The translations under genes and the position numbers were made by a program. This document shows, piece after piece, positions 26,473-34,939 of a stretch of DNA of 64,000 nucleotides. This stretch comes from JALYLC01 sp035696365. Lineage in GTDB: Bacteria; Actinomycetota; Thermoleophilia; Gaiellales; JALYLC01. Positions within the stretch are counted from its first letter, which is position 1, and every line of letters starts with the position of its first letter. The stretch is from contig DASRQS010000008.1 in assembly GCA_035696365.1 (NCBI GenBank), positions 1-64,000 on the forward strand. Reading direction: 5' to 3'. The notes beneath the pieces are model-generated. The model was not told the origin of the DNA. It searched no databases and saw only the letters and a program-made list of their open reading frames with translations.

Positions 26473-27249
26473 TCAGGCGCGGTGGGCTCGGCCCTTGCCG
26501 GTGGCCGTGCCGATCAGGTCGAAGAGGCGGACCTTGACGCCGTCGCGGGGGCCGCCGGGGGGCTTCGGGGCCAGCTTGGCGCGGCGCAGCATCCAGTTCA
26601 CGTCATAGACCTTGCGCTCGCGGATCGTGCCGGGCGTCCAGTAAGAGAGCTCGAAGGAGACCGCGGGCTCGGGGCCCGGGTGCTCCAGCCAGTGCGGCCA
26701 GCGCGGGGGCGCCGCGCAGGCGTCGCCGACGGCGAGGTCGAAGGTCTGCACGGGCGACAGCTCGCGCCAGCCCAGGAACATGCCGCCGCGCATCAGCGAC
26801 TCGATCTCCAGCGAGCTGAGATTCGAGGGCGGGCCAAAGTGCCAGAGCGTGCGACCGCCGACACCGCAGTTGACCTGCGTGTTGCCGTCGCCGTGCAGGG
26901 CGGCCGGCGCGTCGGCGGAGAACACGCGGATGACGATGTTGGGGCTGTGGATGGGCTCGCTCTCGTGCGGGCGCACGAGTTCCAGGACCCCCTCGCTCGC
27001 CTCGGCGTACTCGGGGGCCCACTCCTCGAGGTTGTCGAAGTGCAGGTGCAGGCCACGGCGGGCCAGGTCATCGGGGAGCGACCCCTCGAGCTTCGTGTAG
27101 GTCGCGTCCTGGCCGTTGCGCACGCGGCCGCTATCGGCGAGCTGCGCCACGAAGCGCCCCTCGGGAGCGCGCTGCACGAGCGCGTCGAGACGGTCGAGCG
27201 CAAAGAGATCGGGGTCGAGCGAGTGCTTGAAGCCGAAGGGGGATTCCAC
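26473..27249 (-). CDS. JmjC/cupin-like protein (paralogue B) in polysaccharide locus
   Basis: 258 residues from a GTG. VIRVFSADAPAALHGDGNTQ gives His119-x-Asp121, and GDACAAPPRWPHWLEHPG gives His186, matching the iron triad of paralogue A. The NCGVGGRTLWHFGPP segment corresponds to the usual N-x-x-x-G-x-K/R-x-W strand of JmjC-like folds. The C-terminus ends GTATGKGRAHRA. Transcribed with the CelD-like acetyltransferase gene, whose stop lies 9 bases before this start. Opposite in strand to paralogue A, with the ATP-grasp gene between. Oxygenase activity is inferred from residues only. Confidence 0.7.
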   Translation of the reverse strand: MESPFGFKHSLDPDLFALDRLDALVQRAPEGRFVAQLADSGRVRNGQDATYTKLEGSLPDDLARRGLHLHFDNLEEWAPEYAEASEGVLELVRPHESEPIHSPNIVIRVFSADAPAALHGDGNTQVNCGVGGRTLWHFGPPSNLSSLEIESLMRGGMFLGWRELSPVQTFDLAVGDACAAPPRWPHWLEHPGPEPAVSFELSYWTPGTIRERKVYDVNWMLRRAKLAPKPPGGPRDGVKVRLFDLIGTATGKGRAHRA

Positions 27250-27258
27250 GGATACCTC

Positions 27259-28404
27259 TCAGGAAGACTTGGCGTGACGGCGCGGGCGGAGCGCGCCGGA
27301 CAGGTACAGGCGATGAAGGCGCTCGCTCCGCTTGAGGCGTTTGCGCAGGGAAATCGCCAGCTGCGCGCGCGCGACATAGGCATGCCCGGCCGCGCCGTGC
27401 GCAAGGCCGAAACCCTGATGCAGCGGTTCGAAACGGTCGGCGAGATCTCGCTTGAACTGCTCTGCGCCGCCCAGGTACTCGACGCGTCGCGCTCCGAGGT
27501 CGGAGGCGGCGGAGAGGCTGCGGCGCAGGGCCACGAGCCCCGGGCCGTAGCGCGAGAGGCTGGCGTCGAAGGCGTTGCGGTGCAGGTAGATGGAGCTGCC
27601 GGCGATGAACCAGTTGTGGAACGCGATCGGGCGCCCGTCGAGGCGCAGCGTGAGCATCGCGAAGCGGCCCTCGTCCGCCAGCTGCGGGAGGGCAATCTGC
27701 TGGAAGCGTTGCCCCTCGGGCGAGCCGAAGGTCGAGCCGTCGGGCCGCCCCTGCCAGCGCATCTGGTGCAGCACGAAGGCATCGGGCAGGTCCCGCAGGA
27801 CGGCCTCGCCGGTCGTGGCGAGCGATGCCTCCAGACTGCCGAGCTCGCCCAGCTGACGCTCGCGGCGGCGATCCTGATTGCGGCGATTCGAGCTCGTGTG
27901 CCGGTTGTAGGCCTCTTCCCAGCCGTCGGGCATCTCGGTCACCGGTGACTCGACGCGCTCGATCAGGCGCATGCGCGAGCCGGCGGCCTCCGCCAGGACG
28001 CTGTTCCCGGGCAGGCCGAACACGTCCAGGGCCGCCATGCCCGAGGCCGGCAGCGCCTCGAGCAGCATGCGGGCGGTGGCGGGCGGCTCACCGGGCGCGA
28101 GCACGATGTCGCCGAGGGCGGATTCGTGAGCGCCGGCGAACATCGCGACGCGCGTGCGGCCGAGGGATTTCACGACGAATGGCGCGAGCCCGACGAGCTC
28201 GCCCGCGCGCTCGGCCACGATCACGTGCGGCTCGCTCGCGAAGGCAGCCTCGGCGAGCCAGGCGATCACCCAGGCCGAGAAGAGGTACGGGCTCGGCCGC
28301 GGCATGCCTTCGACAAGGGCATCCCAGGCGGTGTCCATCTGCGCCAGGGCGGAGATGTCGGTCAGCGTGCGCACGGACAGCAGAGCAGCGGTGAGTGGAA
28401 CCAT
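27259..28404 (-). CDS. CelD/BcsL-like GNAT acetyltransferase
   Basis: 381 residues. The layout fits the GNAT_6 (CelD-type) group found in cellulose and exopolysaccharide clusters: an N-terminal domain (PSPYLFSAWVIAWLAEAAF, LVGLAPFVVKS), a link with YNRHTSSNRRNQDRRRERQL, then a GNAT fold with GRFAMLTLRLDGRPIAFHNW, SIYLHRNAFDASLSRYGPG and VEYLGGAEQFKRDLA. The family is related to FemAB-type transferases and moves acyl or aminoacyl groups onto sugars or lipids. TAGGTT lies 8 bases before the ATG. Divergent from the deacetylase gene. Confidence 0.85.
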   Translation of the reverse strand: MVPLTAALLSVRTLTDISALAQMDTAWDALVEGMPRPSPYLFSAWVIAWLAEAAFASEPHVIVAERAGELVGLAPFVVKSLGRTRVAMFAGAHESALGDIVLAPGEPPATARMLLEALPASGMAALDVFGLPGNSVLAEAAGSRMRLIERVESPVTEMPDGWEEAYNRHTSSNRRNQDRRRERQLGELGSLEASLATTGEAVLRDLPDAFVLHQMRWQGRPDGSTFGSPEGQRFQQIALPQLADEGRFAMLTLRLDGRPIAFHNWFIAGSSIYLHRNAFDASLSRYGPGLVALRRSLSAASDLGARRVEYLGGAEQFKRDLADRFEPLHQGFGLAHGAAGHAYVARAQLAISLRKRLKRSERLHRLYLSGALRPRRHAKSS

Positions 28405-28412
28405 CGCCTCTC

Positions 28413-28438
28413 AACCTAGTGGGGTTCTCGACCACAAT
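28413..28438. promoter_or_regulatory. Divergent -10 elements between CelD-like and deacetylase genes
   Basis: Minus strand TAGGTT (28418-28413) is 8 bases from the ATG at 28404. Plus strand CACAAT (28433-28438) is 8 bases from the ATG at 28447. The gap is 42 bases. Confidence 0.4.
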
Positions 28439-28446
28439 GGGACGCG

Positions 28447-29295
28447 ATGGACACAGAACCGCAACTCGCCCGACGCTCGGGCGCGGTGGGCCTTGCGAAG
28501 GCCGCGCTGGTGCGCGGTCAGGGGCTCGCCGGCAGCATGCGCGGCGGTCCGCCCCGGCCTGGTCTGCGCATCCTCTACTACCACCGCATCTCGGCCGAGC
28601 GCGATCCGCTCGCTGTCACTCCCGACGGCTTCCGGCGCCAGATGGACGCGCTCGCCGCGAGCGGGCAGCGCGTCGTCGACCTCTACGAGATCGACGACCT
28701 GGAGCTCGAGCCCCGTGAGGCCGCGATCGCCCTGACGTTCGACGACGGCTACCGCGACGTGCTCCAGCACGGACTGCCCGTGCTGCGCGAGCACGGCTTC
28801 CCGAGCACCGTCTTCGTGGTGCCGGGCGCAATCGCCGGCGACGCGGCCTTCAGCTGGTACGCACCCGGTTCCATGCCGCCGCTCGCGGGCTGGGACGAGC
28901 TACGCGAGGAGGAGCGCGCGGGCCTCGTCCGCTTCGAGCCGCATACCGTGACGCATCCCGTTCTGACGGCCACCTCGGCCGAGGACGCGCGCAGCGAGAT
29001 CGCGGAATCGAAGGCAGCGGTCGAGAAGGAGCTCGGCCGCCCGGCGCGCATCTTCTGCTACCCCGGCGGCTACTACTCGCCGCGCGAGGTCGAGCTCGTG
29101 CGGGAGTGCGGCTACCGCGCCGCCGTGACCTGCGAGTTCGGCGCCAACAGCGCGCCCTTCGCTCACAACGAGCTGCGCCGCACCATCGTCGAGCGCTCCG
29201 ATCCGCTCTGGCTGTTCAGGGCGCGACTCGCCGGTGCGACCGACGCCCCGCCGCCGGGCCGCCGCACGCGCCGCGTCGAGCGCCTCGCGGCGTGA
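28447..29295 (+). CDS. Polysaccharide deacetylase (NodB-like)
   Basis: 282 residues, no signal peptide. NodB motifs: ILYYHRISAERDP, ALTFDDGYRDVL (catalytic Asp and metal Asp near residues 97-102), EPHTVTHPVL (metal His pair) and FCYPGGYYSPREVEL. Such CE4 enzymes remove N- or O-acetyl groups from sugars. Its stop overlaps the GTG of the following GT4 gene. The homologous pair elsewhere in the window (55679-57577) is a single fused protein in the reverse domain order. Confidence 0.9.
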   Translation: MDTEPQLARRSGAVGLAKAALVRGQGLAGSMRGGPPRPGLRILYYHRISAERDPLAVTPDGFRRQMDALAASGQRVVDLYEIDDLELEPREAAIALTFDDGYRDVLQHGLPVLREHGFPSTVFVVPGAIAGDAAFSWYAPGSMPPLAGWDELREEERAGLVRFEPHTVTHPVLTATSAEDARSEIAESKAAVEKELGRPARIFCYPGGYYSPREVELVRECGYRAAVTCEFGANSAPFAHNELRRTIVERSDPLWLFRARLAGATDAPPPGRRTRRVERLAA

Positions 29296-30389
29296 GGCCG
29301 CGACTGCTCGTGATCGTGACGCTCGCCGAGGCGGGCGGCGCGCAGACCTTCGCGTCCACGCTCGTCGCCGGCCTGCGCGATCGCTACGACGTCGAGGTCG
29401 CCGCCCACGGCCCGGGCGGGGCGGTCGCGGACGCCTGTGCAGTCCTGAACGTGCCGTTCCACCACGTGCGCCACCTGGTGCGGAATCCGCATCCCTACCA
29501 CGACGCCGCGGCCGTGCGCGAGCTGCGCGCCCTGGCGCGACGGCTCCGGCCGGAGGTCGTGCAGATCAACTCGTCCAAGGCGGGCATCCTCGCCCGCCTC
29601 GCGCTCGCCGGCCTCGGCGCGAAGACCGTCTTCACGGCCCACGGCTGGGCGTTCTCGGGCCGGGGAGGCGCGGCGGGAACCGCCTACGCGACGGCCGAGC
29701 GAGCGGTGGCGCCCCTGAGCGACGCGATCGTGTGCGTCTCGAACCACGACCTGAAGCTGGCGCAGGAGCGCGGCATCTCCGCGCGCGGCGGCGTGCACGT
29801 GATCCACAACGGCGTCGACGCGCTCGCGACCCTCTCAGCGCGCCGGCCGCCGGGCGACCGCCTCGTGCTCGGCTGCACCGCACGGCTGGCGCCGCCGAAG
29901 GATGTGAGCACGCTGCTGGACGCCCTCGCGCAGCCAGGTTGCGAGCGCTGGCAGCTGCGCGTCTTCGGCGACGGCCCCGAGCGCGAGGAGATCGAGGGGC
30001 AGCGCGACGCGCTGGACCTCCGCGACCGCGTCACGCTGCTCGGCAACCGCGACGACGTCCCGCAGCAGCTCGCCGAGTGCGATGCGTTCGCGCTGATCAG
30101 CGACTGGGAGGGCCTGCCCTACTCCATCCTCGAGGCGATGGCCGCCGGCCTGCCGGTGCTGGCGAGCGACGTGGGCGGCGTCCCCGACCTGGTCGTCCCC
30201 GGTACGACGGGAGAGCTCGTGCCGGCCCGCGACGCTGCGGCCGCCGCAGCGGTGCTGGCCGCGTGGGCGGCTGATCCGGCGGCCCTGCCGGCGCTGGGCG
30301 CCGCGGGGCACGCGCGCGCACGCGCATCGTTCTCGAGCGAGCGCATGATCGGGCTGTACGACGCACTTTTCACCGCGCTCCTCCGCTAG
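29292..30389 (+). CDS. GT4-family glycosyltransferase
   Basis: 365 residues from a GTG overlapping the deacetylase stop. N-terminal acceptor domain starts RLLVIVTLAEAGGAQTFAST (the GGAQ turn), then ARLALAGLGAKTVFTAHGWAFSGRG, HVIHNGVD, the donor domain LGCTARLAPPKDVSTLLDAL, and the E-x7-E motif in SDWEGLPYSILEAMAAGLPV. Retaining GT-B enzyme using a nucleotide sugar at the membrane face. The closing TAG shares its bases CTAG with the stop of the convergent FAD gene. Confidence 0.92.
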   Translation: MRPRLLVIVTLAEAGGAQTFASTLVAGLRDRYDVEVAAHGPGGAVADACAVLNVPFHHVRHLVRNPHPYHDAAAVRELRALARRLRPEVVQINSSKAGILARLALAGLGAKTVFTAHGWAFSGRGGAAGTAYATAERAVAPLSDAIVCVSNHDLKLAQERGISARGGVHVIHNGVDALATLSARRPPGDRLVLGCTARLAPPKDVSTLLDALAQPGCERWQLRVFGDGPEREEIEGQRDALDLRDRVTLLGNRDDVPQQLAECDAFALISDWEGLPYSILEAMAAGLPVLASDVGGVPDLVVPGTTGELVPARDAAAAAAVLAAWAADPAALPALGAAGHARARASFSSERMIGLYDALFTALLR

Positions 30390-31561
30390 GCGGCGAGCGA
30401 CTGCGCGACGCGCCGGGCCGCGAACTCTGCGCCCTCGACGAAACGCGAGAGCGGCCCGAAGCGGCCCTCGGCTGGGAAGCCGACCAGCGAGAGCTGCGGC
30501 ACGCTCGTGCGGAAGGCGCGGTCGAGCACCGGCCAGCCGTCCTTGACCGCGACGCGCGCTCGCAGCTCGGGCGCGAGCACGGAGAGACCGTCGCGGCTGA
30601 AGGCGAACCCGCAGGCGACGATGCAGGCGTCCAGCTCGCGACTCGTGCCGTCGCTCAGCGACAGCAGGAGCCCGTCCGGGCGTGACTCGACGCCGCGTAC
30701 CTCGACGCCCTCATTGATCGGGATCACGCCGTCGACGTGGCGGCGCAGCCACGGCGCGGCGCCCGGGCGCAGCAGGCGCGCGTTGAGCCGCGCGCGCAGC
30801 GCGTGCGGCAGCAGCGCGAACGCATCGGGGTGCAGCGCGAAGCGGTTGATGGGCGGCGGGCCGAAGCCGACCACCGGGTAGGCGATCCTGTAGAGCCGCT
30901 GGCGCAGCGCGCCGCGCGGCGTGTGCGGCTCGCGCTCCACGAACCAGCGCACGCGCGAGCGCACGATCAGCTCGACGCTCGCGGCCTGCGCGCGCAGGGC
31001 GAGCAGCGCGCTCTCGACGCCGTTGTTGCCCGCGCCGATCACCGCCACCCGCTTGCCCGCGAGGTCCTCGTAACCGCTGCGCTCCAGGACGATGCGCACG
31101 CGCGGGTCGTCGCACGCGGCGAGCGCGGGCGGCACGCGCGGAAAGGGCGTGACGCCGAGCGCGAGCACTGCGGCGCGGGCCTGCACCTCGTCGCCGGCCG
31201 CGGTCGTGACGCGGACGCCGCCGTCGGCCAGCGCGATGGAGGCGACGTCACTCGGATCGCTCTCGGGCACGAAGCGCTGCTGGAACCAGTCGGCGTAGGC
31301 GAGAAAATGCGGCAGCGGGAGGGGCTCGAGCCGCTCGGCCTCACCGCCCTGCACCCAGGCCTCGAGCGTGCCCGCCTGCCCGGGAGCCGAGAGATTCGTG
31401 TGATCCCAGTCCGAGCGCAGGAGCATGTCGGGCGGCATCAGCCGCCGCCACGTGCGCATGGGCTCGCCGAATGTGCGCGCGCTGCCGTGGCGTGACGCGT
31501 GTGCGGCGACGGAGAGCCCGAACGGGCCGGCGCCGACGACTGCGGTGTCGATGCGATCCAC
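30386..31561 (-). CDS. FAD-dependent oxidoreductase (flavin monooxygenase-like)
   Basis: 391 residues from the GTG at 31561; the longer upstream frame overlaps the divergent gene. Two dinucleotide motifs: TAVVGAGPFGLSVAAHA (FAD) and VAVIGAGNNGVESALLAL (NADPH), with a C-terminal CIVACGFAF segment. The arrangement resembles flavin monooxygenases and siderophore N-hydroxylases. Substrate unknown. TACGTT (31574-31569) lies 7 bases before the start. Ends on a CTAG shared with the glycosyltransferase. Confidence 0.85.
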   Translation of the reverse strand: MDRIDTAVVGAGPFGLSVAAHASRHGSARTFGEPMRTWRRLMPPDMLLRSDWDHTNLSAPGQAGTLEAWVQGGEAERLEPLPLPHFLAYADWFQQRFVPESDPSDVASIALADGGVRVTTAAGDEVQARAAVLALGVTPFPRVPPALAACDDPRVRIVLERSGYEDLAGKRVAVIGAGNNGVESALLALRAQAASVELIVRSRVRWFVEREPHTPRGALRQRLYRIAYPVVGFGPPPINRFALHPDAFALLPHALRARLNARLLRPGAAPWLRRHVDGVIPINEGVEVRGVESRPDGLLLSLSDGTSRELDACIVACGFAFSRDGLSVLAPELRARVAVKDGWPVLDRAFRTSVPQLSLVGFPAEGRFGPLSRFVEGAEFAARRVAQSLAA

Positions 31562-31568
31562 GTCTCTC

Positions 31569-31588
31569 AACGTAGTCCCTGGTAGCTT
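31569..31588. promoter_or_regulatory. Facing -10 elements in a 33-base divergent gap
   Basis: Minus strand TACGTT (31574-31569) serves the FAD gene start at 31561, and plus strand TAGCTT (31583-31588) serves the GTG at 31595. Spacings are 7 and 6 bases. Each -35 region would lie inside or beyond the opposite promoter, so the two should interfere. Confidence 0.5.
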
Positions 31589-31594
31589 CGCCTC

Positions 31595-32608
31595 GTGCGC
31601 GCGCGTGACCACGGTTTCGCAGTAGGGCTGCTCCCGACCGGGCCGGGCAACGCGATCACGGATGTCGCGGGCGTGCGCGTGGGGCACGCGAACCACGTGC
31701 CCGACCACACGGGCGTCACGGCCGTGTGGCCGCACGGCGGCGATCCCTGGAGCGACTGGTACTTCTGCGCGACCGCCGCGCTGAACGCCGCCGGCGAGCT
31801 CACCGGAAGCTACGAGATCGACGAGTGGGGCTGCCAGGAGGTGCCGGTCCTGCTGACGGCCACGCCGTACGTCGGCGCCGTGCACGCGGGCGTGACGCAC
31901 ACGCTGACGGCCCGCCAGCCGCGCATCGGGCGCGACGACGTGATCCTCCCCGTCGTCGGCGAGTGCGATCCGTCCTCCTGGTGCGACGTTCGCGAAGGCC
32001 CCGAGCCCGACGACGCGCTCGTCGCGCATGCGCTCGACACCGCCGCGGGCGGGGCAGTCGCGGAGGGTCAGATCGGCGCAGGGGTGGGCATGGAGGCATT
32101 CGGCTACGCCGGCGGCATCGGCACCTCCTCGCGCGTCGTGGGCGGCCACACGCTTGGCGTGCTCGTGCTCGCCAACTTCGGCCTCACCGAGCGGCTCGTG
32201 CTGTGCGGCCGCCCCGTGGGGCGCGAGCTGGCGGGTGAGACGGCATCGAGCGGCGAGGGCTCCTGCATCTGCCTGGTCGCCACCGACGCCCCGCTGCTCC
32301 CGCATCAGCTGCGCCGGCTCGCGCGGCGTCCGTTCCTGGGTCTCGCGAGCATCGGCTCCTACGGCTCGCACGGCTCGGGAGAGATCGCATTCGCCTGGTC
32401 GACGGCGAACCTGCTCGCGCGCGATGAGACGGCCGAGCTGCGCTCGCTCCAGATGCTGCGCGACGACCTCCTCAGCCTGCTCTTCGCGGCCTGCGCCGAA
32501 GCGGCCGAGGAGGCCGTGCTCAATGCGATGTGCGCCGGACGCGACCTGCAGGGGTACGACGGCAAGCTGCTGCCCCGCTTCCCGGCGGAGCGCTTCGCCC
32601 TGGCGTGA
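31595..32608 (+). CDS. P1-family (DmpA-like) aminopeptidase
   Basis: 337 residues from a GTG. Opening GLLPTGPGNAITDVAGVRVGH is the standard DmpA start. FGYAGGIGTSSRVVGGHTLG holds the Ser that becomes the N-terminal nucleophile after self-cleavage in this family. Later GSYGSHGSGEIAFAWSTAN and the C-terminal helices NAMCAGRDLQGYDGK fit the family. These are cytosolic or exported aminopeptidases active on D-amino-acid or beta-peptides. No signal peptide is visible. Confidence 0.9.
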   Translation: MRARDHGFAVGLLPTGPGNAITDVAGVRVGHANHVPDHTGVTAVWPHGGDPWSDWYFCATAALNAAGELTGSYEIDEWGCQEVPVLLTATPYVGAVHAGVTHTLTARQPRIGRDDVILPVVGECDPSSWCDVREGPEPDDALVAHALDTAAGGAVAEGQIGAGVGMEAFGYAGGIGTSSRVVGGHTLGVLVLANFGLTERLVLCGRPVGRELAGETASSGEGSCICLVATDAPLLPHQLRRLARRPFLGLASIGSYGSHGSGEIAFAWSTANLLARDETAELRSLQMLRDDLLSLLFAACAEAAEEAVLNAMCAGRDLQGYDGKLLPRFPAERFALA

Positions 32609-32630
32609 CTCGCGCCGCCGTGGGCCCGGC

Positions 32631-32636
32631 TACGCT
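32631..32636 (+). promoter_or_regulatory. -10 element TACGCT
   Basis: Six bases before the ATG at 32643 of the saccharopine dehydrogenase-like gene. Confidence 0.5.
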
Positions 32637-32642
32637 CGGCCG

Positions 32643-33803
32643 ATGCGCATTGCGGTGATCGGCGGAGCGGGCGGCATGGGGCGGGTGACGACCGCCGACG
32701 CGGCGAGCAGCGAGGGCGTCGAGCACGTGCTCCTCGTCGATCGCGACGCGGCGGCCGCCGCGGAGGTCGCAGCGGCCCACCGCAACGTCGAGGTACGCGC
32801 GCCCGGCGAGGGCGCCGCGGGCCTCCAGGCAGCGCTGGCCGGCGCCGACGCGGTCGTCAACGCCGCCACGCACCGCCTCAACGTCCCGGTCATGCAGGCG
32901 TGCCTCGAGGTCGGCGCCCACTACACCGACCTCGGCGGCCTCTACTACTACGCGATCGAGCAGTACGAGCTGGACGAGGCGTTCCGCACCGCCGGCTTGG
33001 CGGCCGCGATCTCGATGGGCGCGGCGCCCGGCATCACCAACATGCTGGCCGCGGCTGCCGTAGCGGAGCTCGAGACGGTCGAGTCGATCGAGGTGCTCGA
33101 CGCGTGCCTCGCGGGCCGGCCCTACGACCCGGACGAGCCTTACGTGCCCGCCTACGCCGCGGACACGCTGATCGACGAGTTCACCCGCCCCGCGCCGATG
33201 TTCATCGACGGGCGCGAGCAGCTGATGGCGGCCGGAGGTGGAGCACGCATCTACCACCTGCCCGAGGGCGACGTCGAGTGCGTGTACACGATCCACTCCG
33301 AGCCGGCCACCCTCCCCCGCTCCTACGCCGACCGCGGCATCCGCAACGTCGAATGGCGGCTCGGCCTGCCGCCCGCGCACACGCTGCCGCTGCGCGCGCT
33401 CGTGGCGAGCGGCATGGCGTCGACCGAGCCCGTGCGCGTGAACGGCCATGACGTGGCCCCGCGCGACGTCCTCGTCGCCGTGCTCGCGCGCCAGGGAGGA
33501 GCGCCCGACGACCCCGGCGCGCTCGAGCGCCTGCGCGCGCACGTCGTCGGGACGCGCGACGGCGAGCGCGTCGAGATCGACGCCGACCTCCCGCTCACCC
33601 AGCGCGCCGAGTGGCGAACCGACGCCGGCACCTACTCGACGGGCGTCCCGCCGTCGGTCGCGGCGCAGCTGCTGGCGAGTGGCCAGGCGCTGCGATGCGG
33701 TGTGGGCGGTCCCGAGGTGATGCTCCCGGTCGGGCCGTTCTTCGCCGCGCTGGCGACCCGCGGCATGCACGCCGAGATGGCCGTCCACCGCCCGCTCGGC
33801 TGA
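32643..33803 (+). CDS. Saccharopine dehydrogenase-like NAD(P)-binding protein
   Basis: 386 residues. Rossmann start MRIAVIGGAGGMGRVTTADA, then LVDRDAAAAAEVAA, ADAVVNAATHRLNVPVMQAC and GAHYTDLGGLYYYAIEQYEL, typical of the saccharopine dehydrogenase/homospermidine synthase-like group. MGAAPGITNMLAAAAV is the conserved junction. The enzyme probably oxidises or reduces an amino-acid conjugate; no lysine pathway neighbours are present. tRNA-Ser follows 40 bases downstream. Confidence 0.85.
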   Translation: MRIAVIGGAGGMGRVTTADAASSEGVEHVLLVDRDAAAAAEVAAAHRNVEVRAPGEGAAGLQAALAGADAVVNAATHRLNVPVMQACLEVGAHYTDLGGLYYYAIEQYELDEAFRTAGLAAAISMGAAPGITNMLAAAAVAELETVESIEVLDACLAGRPYDPDEPYVPAYAADTLIDEFTRPAPMFIDGREQLMAAGGGARIYHLPEGDVECVYTIHSEPATLPRSYADRGIRNVEWRLGLPPAHTLPLRALVASGMASTEPVRVNGHDVAPRDVLVAVLARQGGAPDDPGALERLRAHVVGTRDGERVEIDADLPLTQRAEWRTDAGTYSTGVPPSVAAQLLASGQALRCGVGGPEVMLPVGPFFAALATRGMHAEMAVHRPLG

Positions 33804-33843
33804 CGAACCGCAGCTCGGCCGCGCCCGGTATCCTGGGAGCGAG

Positions 33844-33933
33844 GGAGAAGTGGCCGAGTGGCTGAAGGCGGCGCCCTGCTAAGGCGTTACAGGGGGTTAA
33901 CCTCTGTCGAGGGTTCGAATCCCTCCTTCTCCG
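33844..33933 (+). tRNA. tRNA-Ser(GCU)
   Basis: 90 bases, class II. Acceptor GGAGAAG pairs with CTTCTCC (33926-33932), G33933 is the discriminator. Anticodon loop CTGCTAA within GCGCC/GGCGT gives GCU for AGC/AGU codons. Long variable arm around ACAGGGGGTTAACCTCTGT. T arm GAGGG-TTCGAAT-CCCTC. CCA not encoded. A TATCCT lies upstream in the same gap. Confidence 0.95.
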
Positions 33934-33943
33934 CTGCCGCTGT

Positions 33944-34894
33944 TCACGAGATCGAGCTGCGCCACCTGAGTCCTCCCCTGAATGCGAGAGCCGAGCGAGC
34001 GGGCGCGCTGAGGACGAGCACCGCACCGAGGATGAGCGCTCCGCCGGCCAGTTGCACCGCGCCAAGCGACTCGCCGAACACCAGGAATGCCAGCGCGACG
34101 GTGGTGACGGGCTCCGCCGTCGAGAGGATGGAGGCCGTCGTCGGGCCGACTCTCCGCAGGCCCGCGAAGAAGAGGCTGACCGCCCCCACCGTCGAGACGA
34201 CCGCGATCGCGGCCAGCCAGCCGAGGCCGCCGGCGCTCACGCGCTCCACGTGCAGGTCGCCGGCGGCGGCGCTGCCGAGCGTCAGAGTGGTCGCCGCGCC
34301 CGTGCACACGAGCGCGCTCAGGAGCAGTGGGCCGAGGCGCTCGGCCACGCCCGCCGAGATGAGGATGTACACGCTGTAGACGCATGCGGCCGCAAGGCCG
34401 AGCGCAGTGCCGAGCGGATCGAGCGCACCCGAGCTCGCACCGGCCAGGACGAGGAACAGCCCGGCCGACGACAACGCCAGCGCGCCGCCTCTCCGGCGGC
34501 TCGCCCGCTCGCGGCCGAGGGCGATCGCGGCGACCGTGACGATCGCCGGAAACGTGTAGAGGAGCAGCGACAGCAGCGATGCGTCGAGCCGCCCGAGCGC
34601 CGTGAAGTACGCGCCGGCCTGGGCGCTGTAGCCGACGCCGCCGAGGGCCAGGGCGAGGCAGACGTCGCGCCGCGGAAGGGTACGCAGGCGCCCTGCGGCG
34701 CCGGTCGCGGCAACGATCAGCCAGAACAGCACGGCGGCGATCGTGAACCGCACGGCCAGCAGCGTGCCGACGGTTGCGCCGTCGTCGTAGGCCAGCTTGC
34801 CGAAGATCGCCATCGCGCCGAAGGCGACCGCGGAGGCCAGACAGAGGAGCGTGCCCGTGGAGCGCATGGGCCCGATCATGCCGAGCCGATGCAT
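33944..34894 (-). CDS. EamA/DMT-family transporter
   Basis: 316 residues with ten predicted membrane helices in two EamA halves: LLCLASAVAFGAMAIFGKLA and, in the second repeat, GTALGLAAACVYSVYILISA. Conserved endings such as AEPVTTVALAFLVFGESL are present. Likely exports a small metabolite or amino acid. Divergently arranged with a LysR regulator, the usual partner of such exporters. The start could also be the Met five codons downstream. Its 3' end lies 10 bases from tRNA-Ser. Confidence 0.9.
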   Translation of the reverse strand: MHRLGMIGPMRSTGTLLCLASAVAFGAMAIFGKLAYDDGATVGTLLAVRFTIAAVLFWLIVAATGAAGRLRTLPRRDVCLALALGGVGYSAQAGAYFTALGRLDASLLSLLLYTFPAIVTVAAIALGRERASRRRGGALALSSAGLFLVLAGASSGALDPLGTALGLAAACVYSVYILISAGVAERLGPLLLSALVCTGAATTLTLGSAAAGDLHVERVSAGGLGWLAAIAVVSTVGAVSLFFAGLRRVGPTTASILSTAEPVTTVALAFLVFGESLGAVQLAGGALILGAVLVLSAPARSALAFRGGLRWRSSIS

Positions 34895-34926
34895 AAGAAG
34901 CGATGCAGCTTGCTATCGGAATTTCA

Positions 34927-34939
34927 GTAGCATTGCTAC
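34927..34939. promoter_or_regulatory. GTAGCA-T-TGCTAC palindrome overlapping a -10 element (LysR operator candidate)
   Basis: A perfect 6-base inverted repeat lies in the EamA/LysR divergent gap. TAGCAT (34928-34933), the likely LysR-gene -10, is inside it, so a dimer bound here would block that promoter. It contains a T-N11-A-like spacing typical of LysR sites. Confidence 0.55.
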
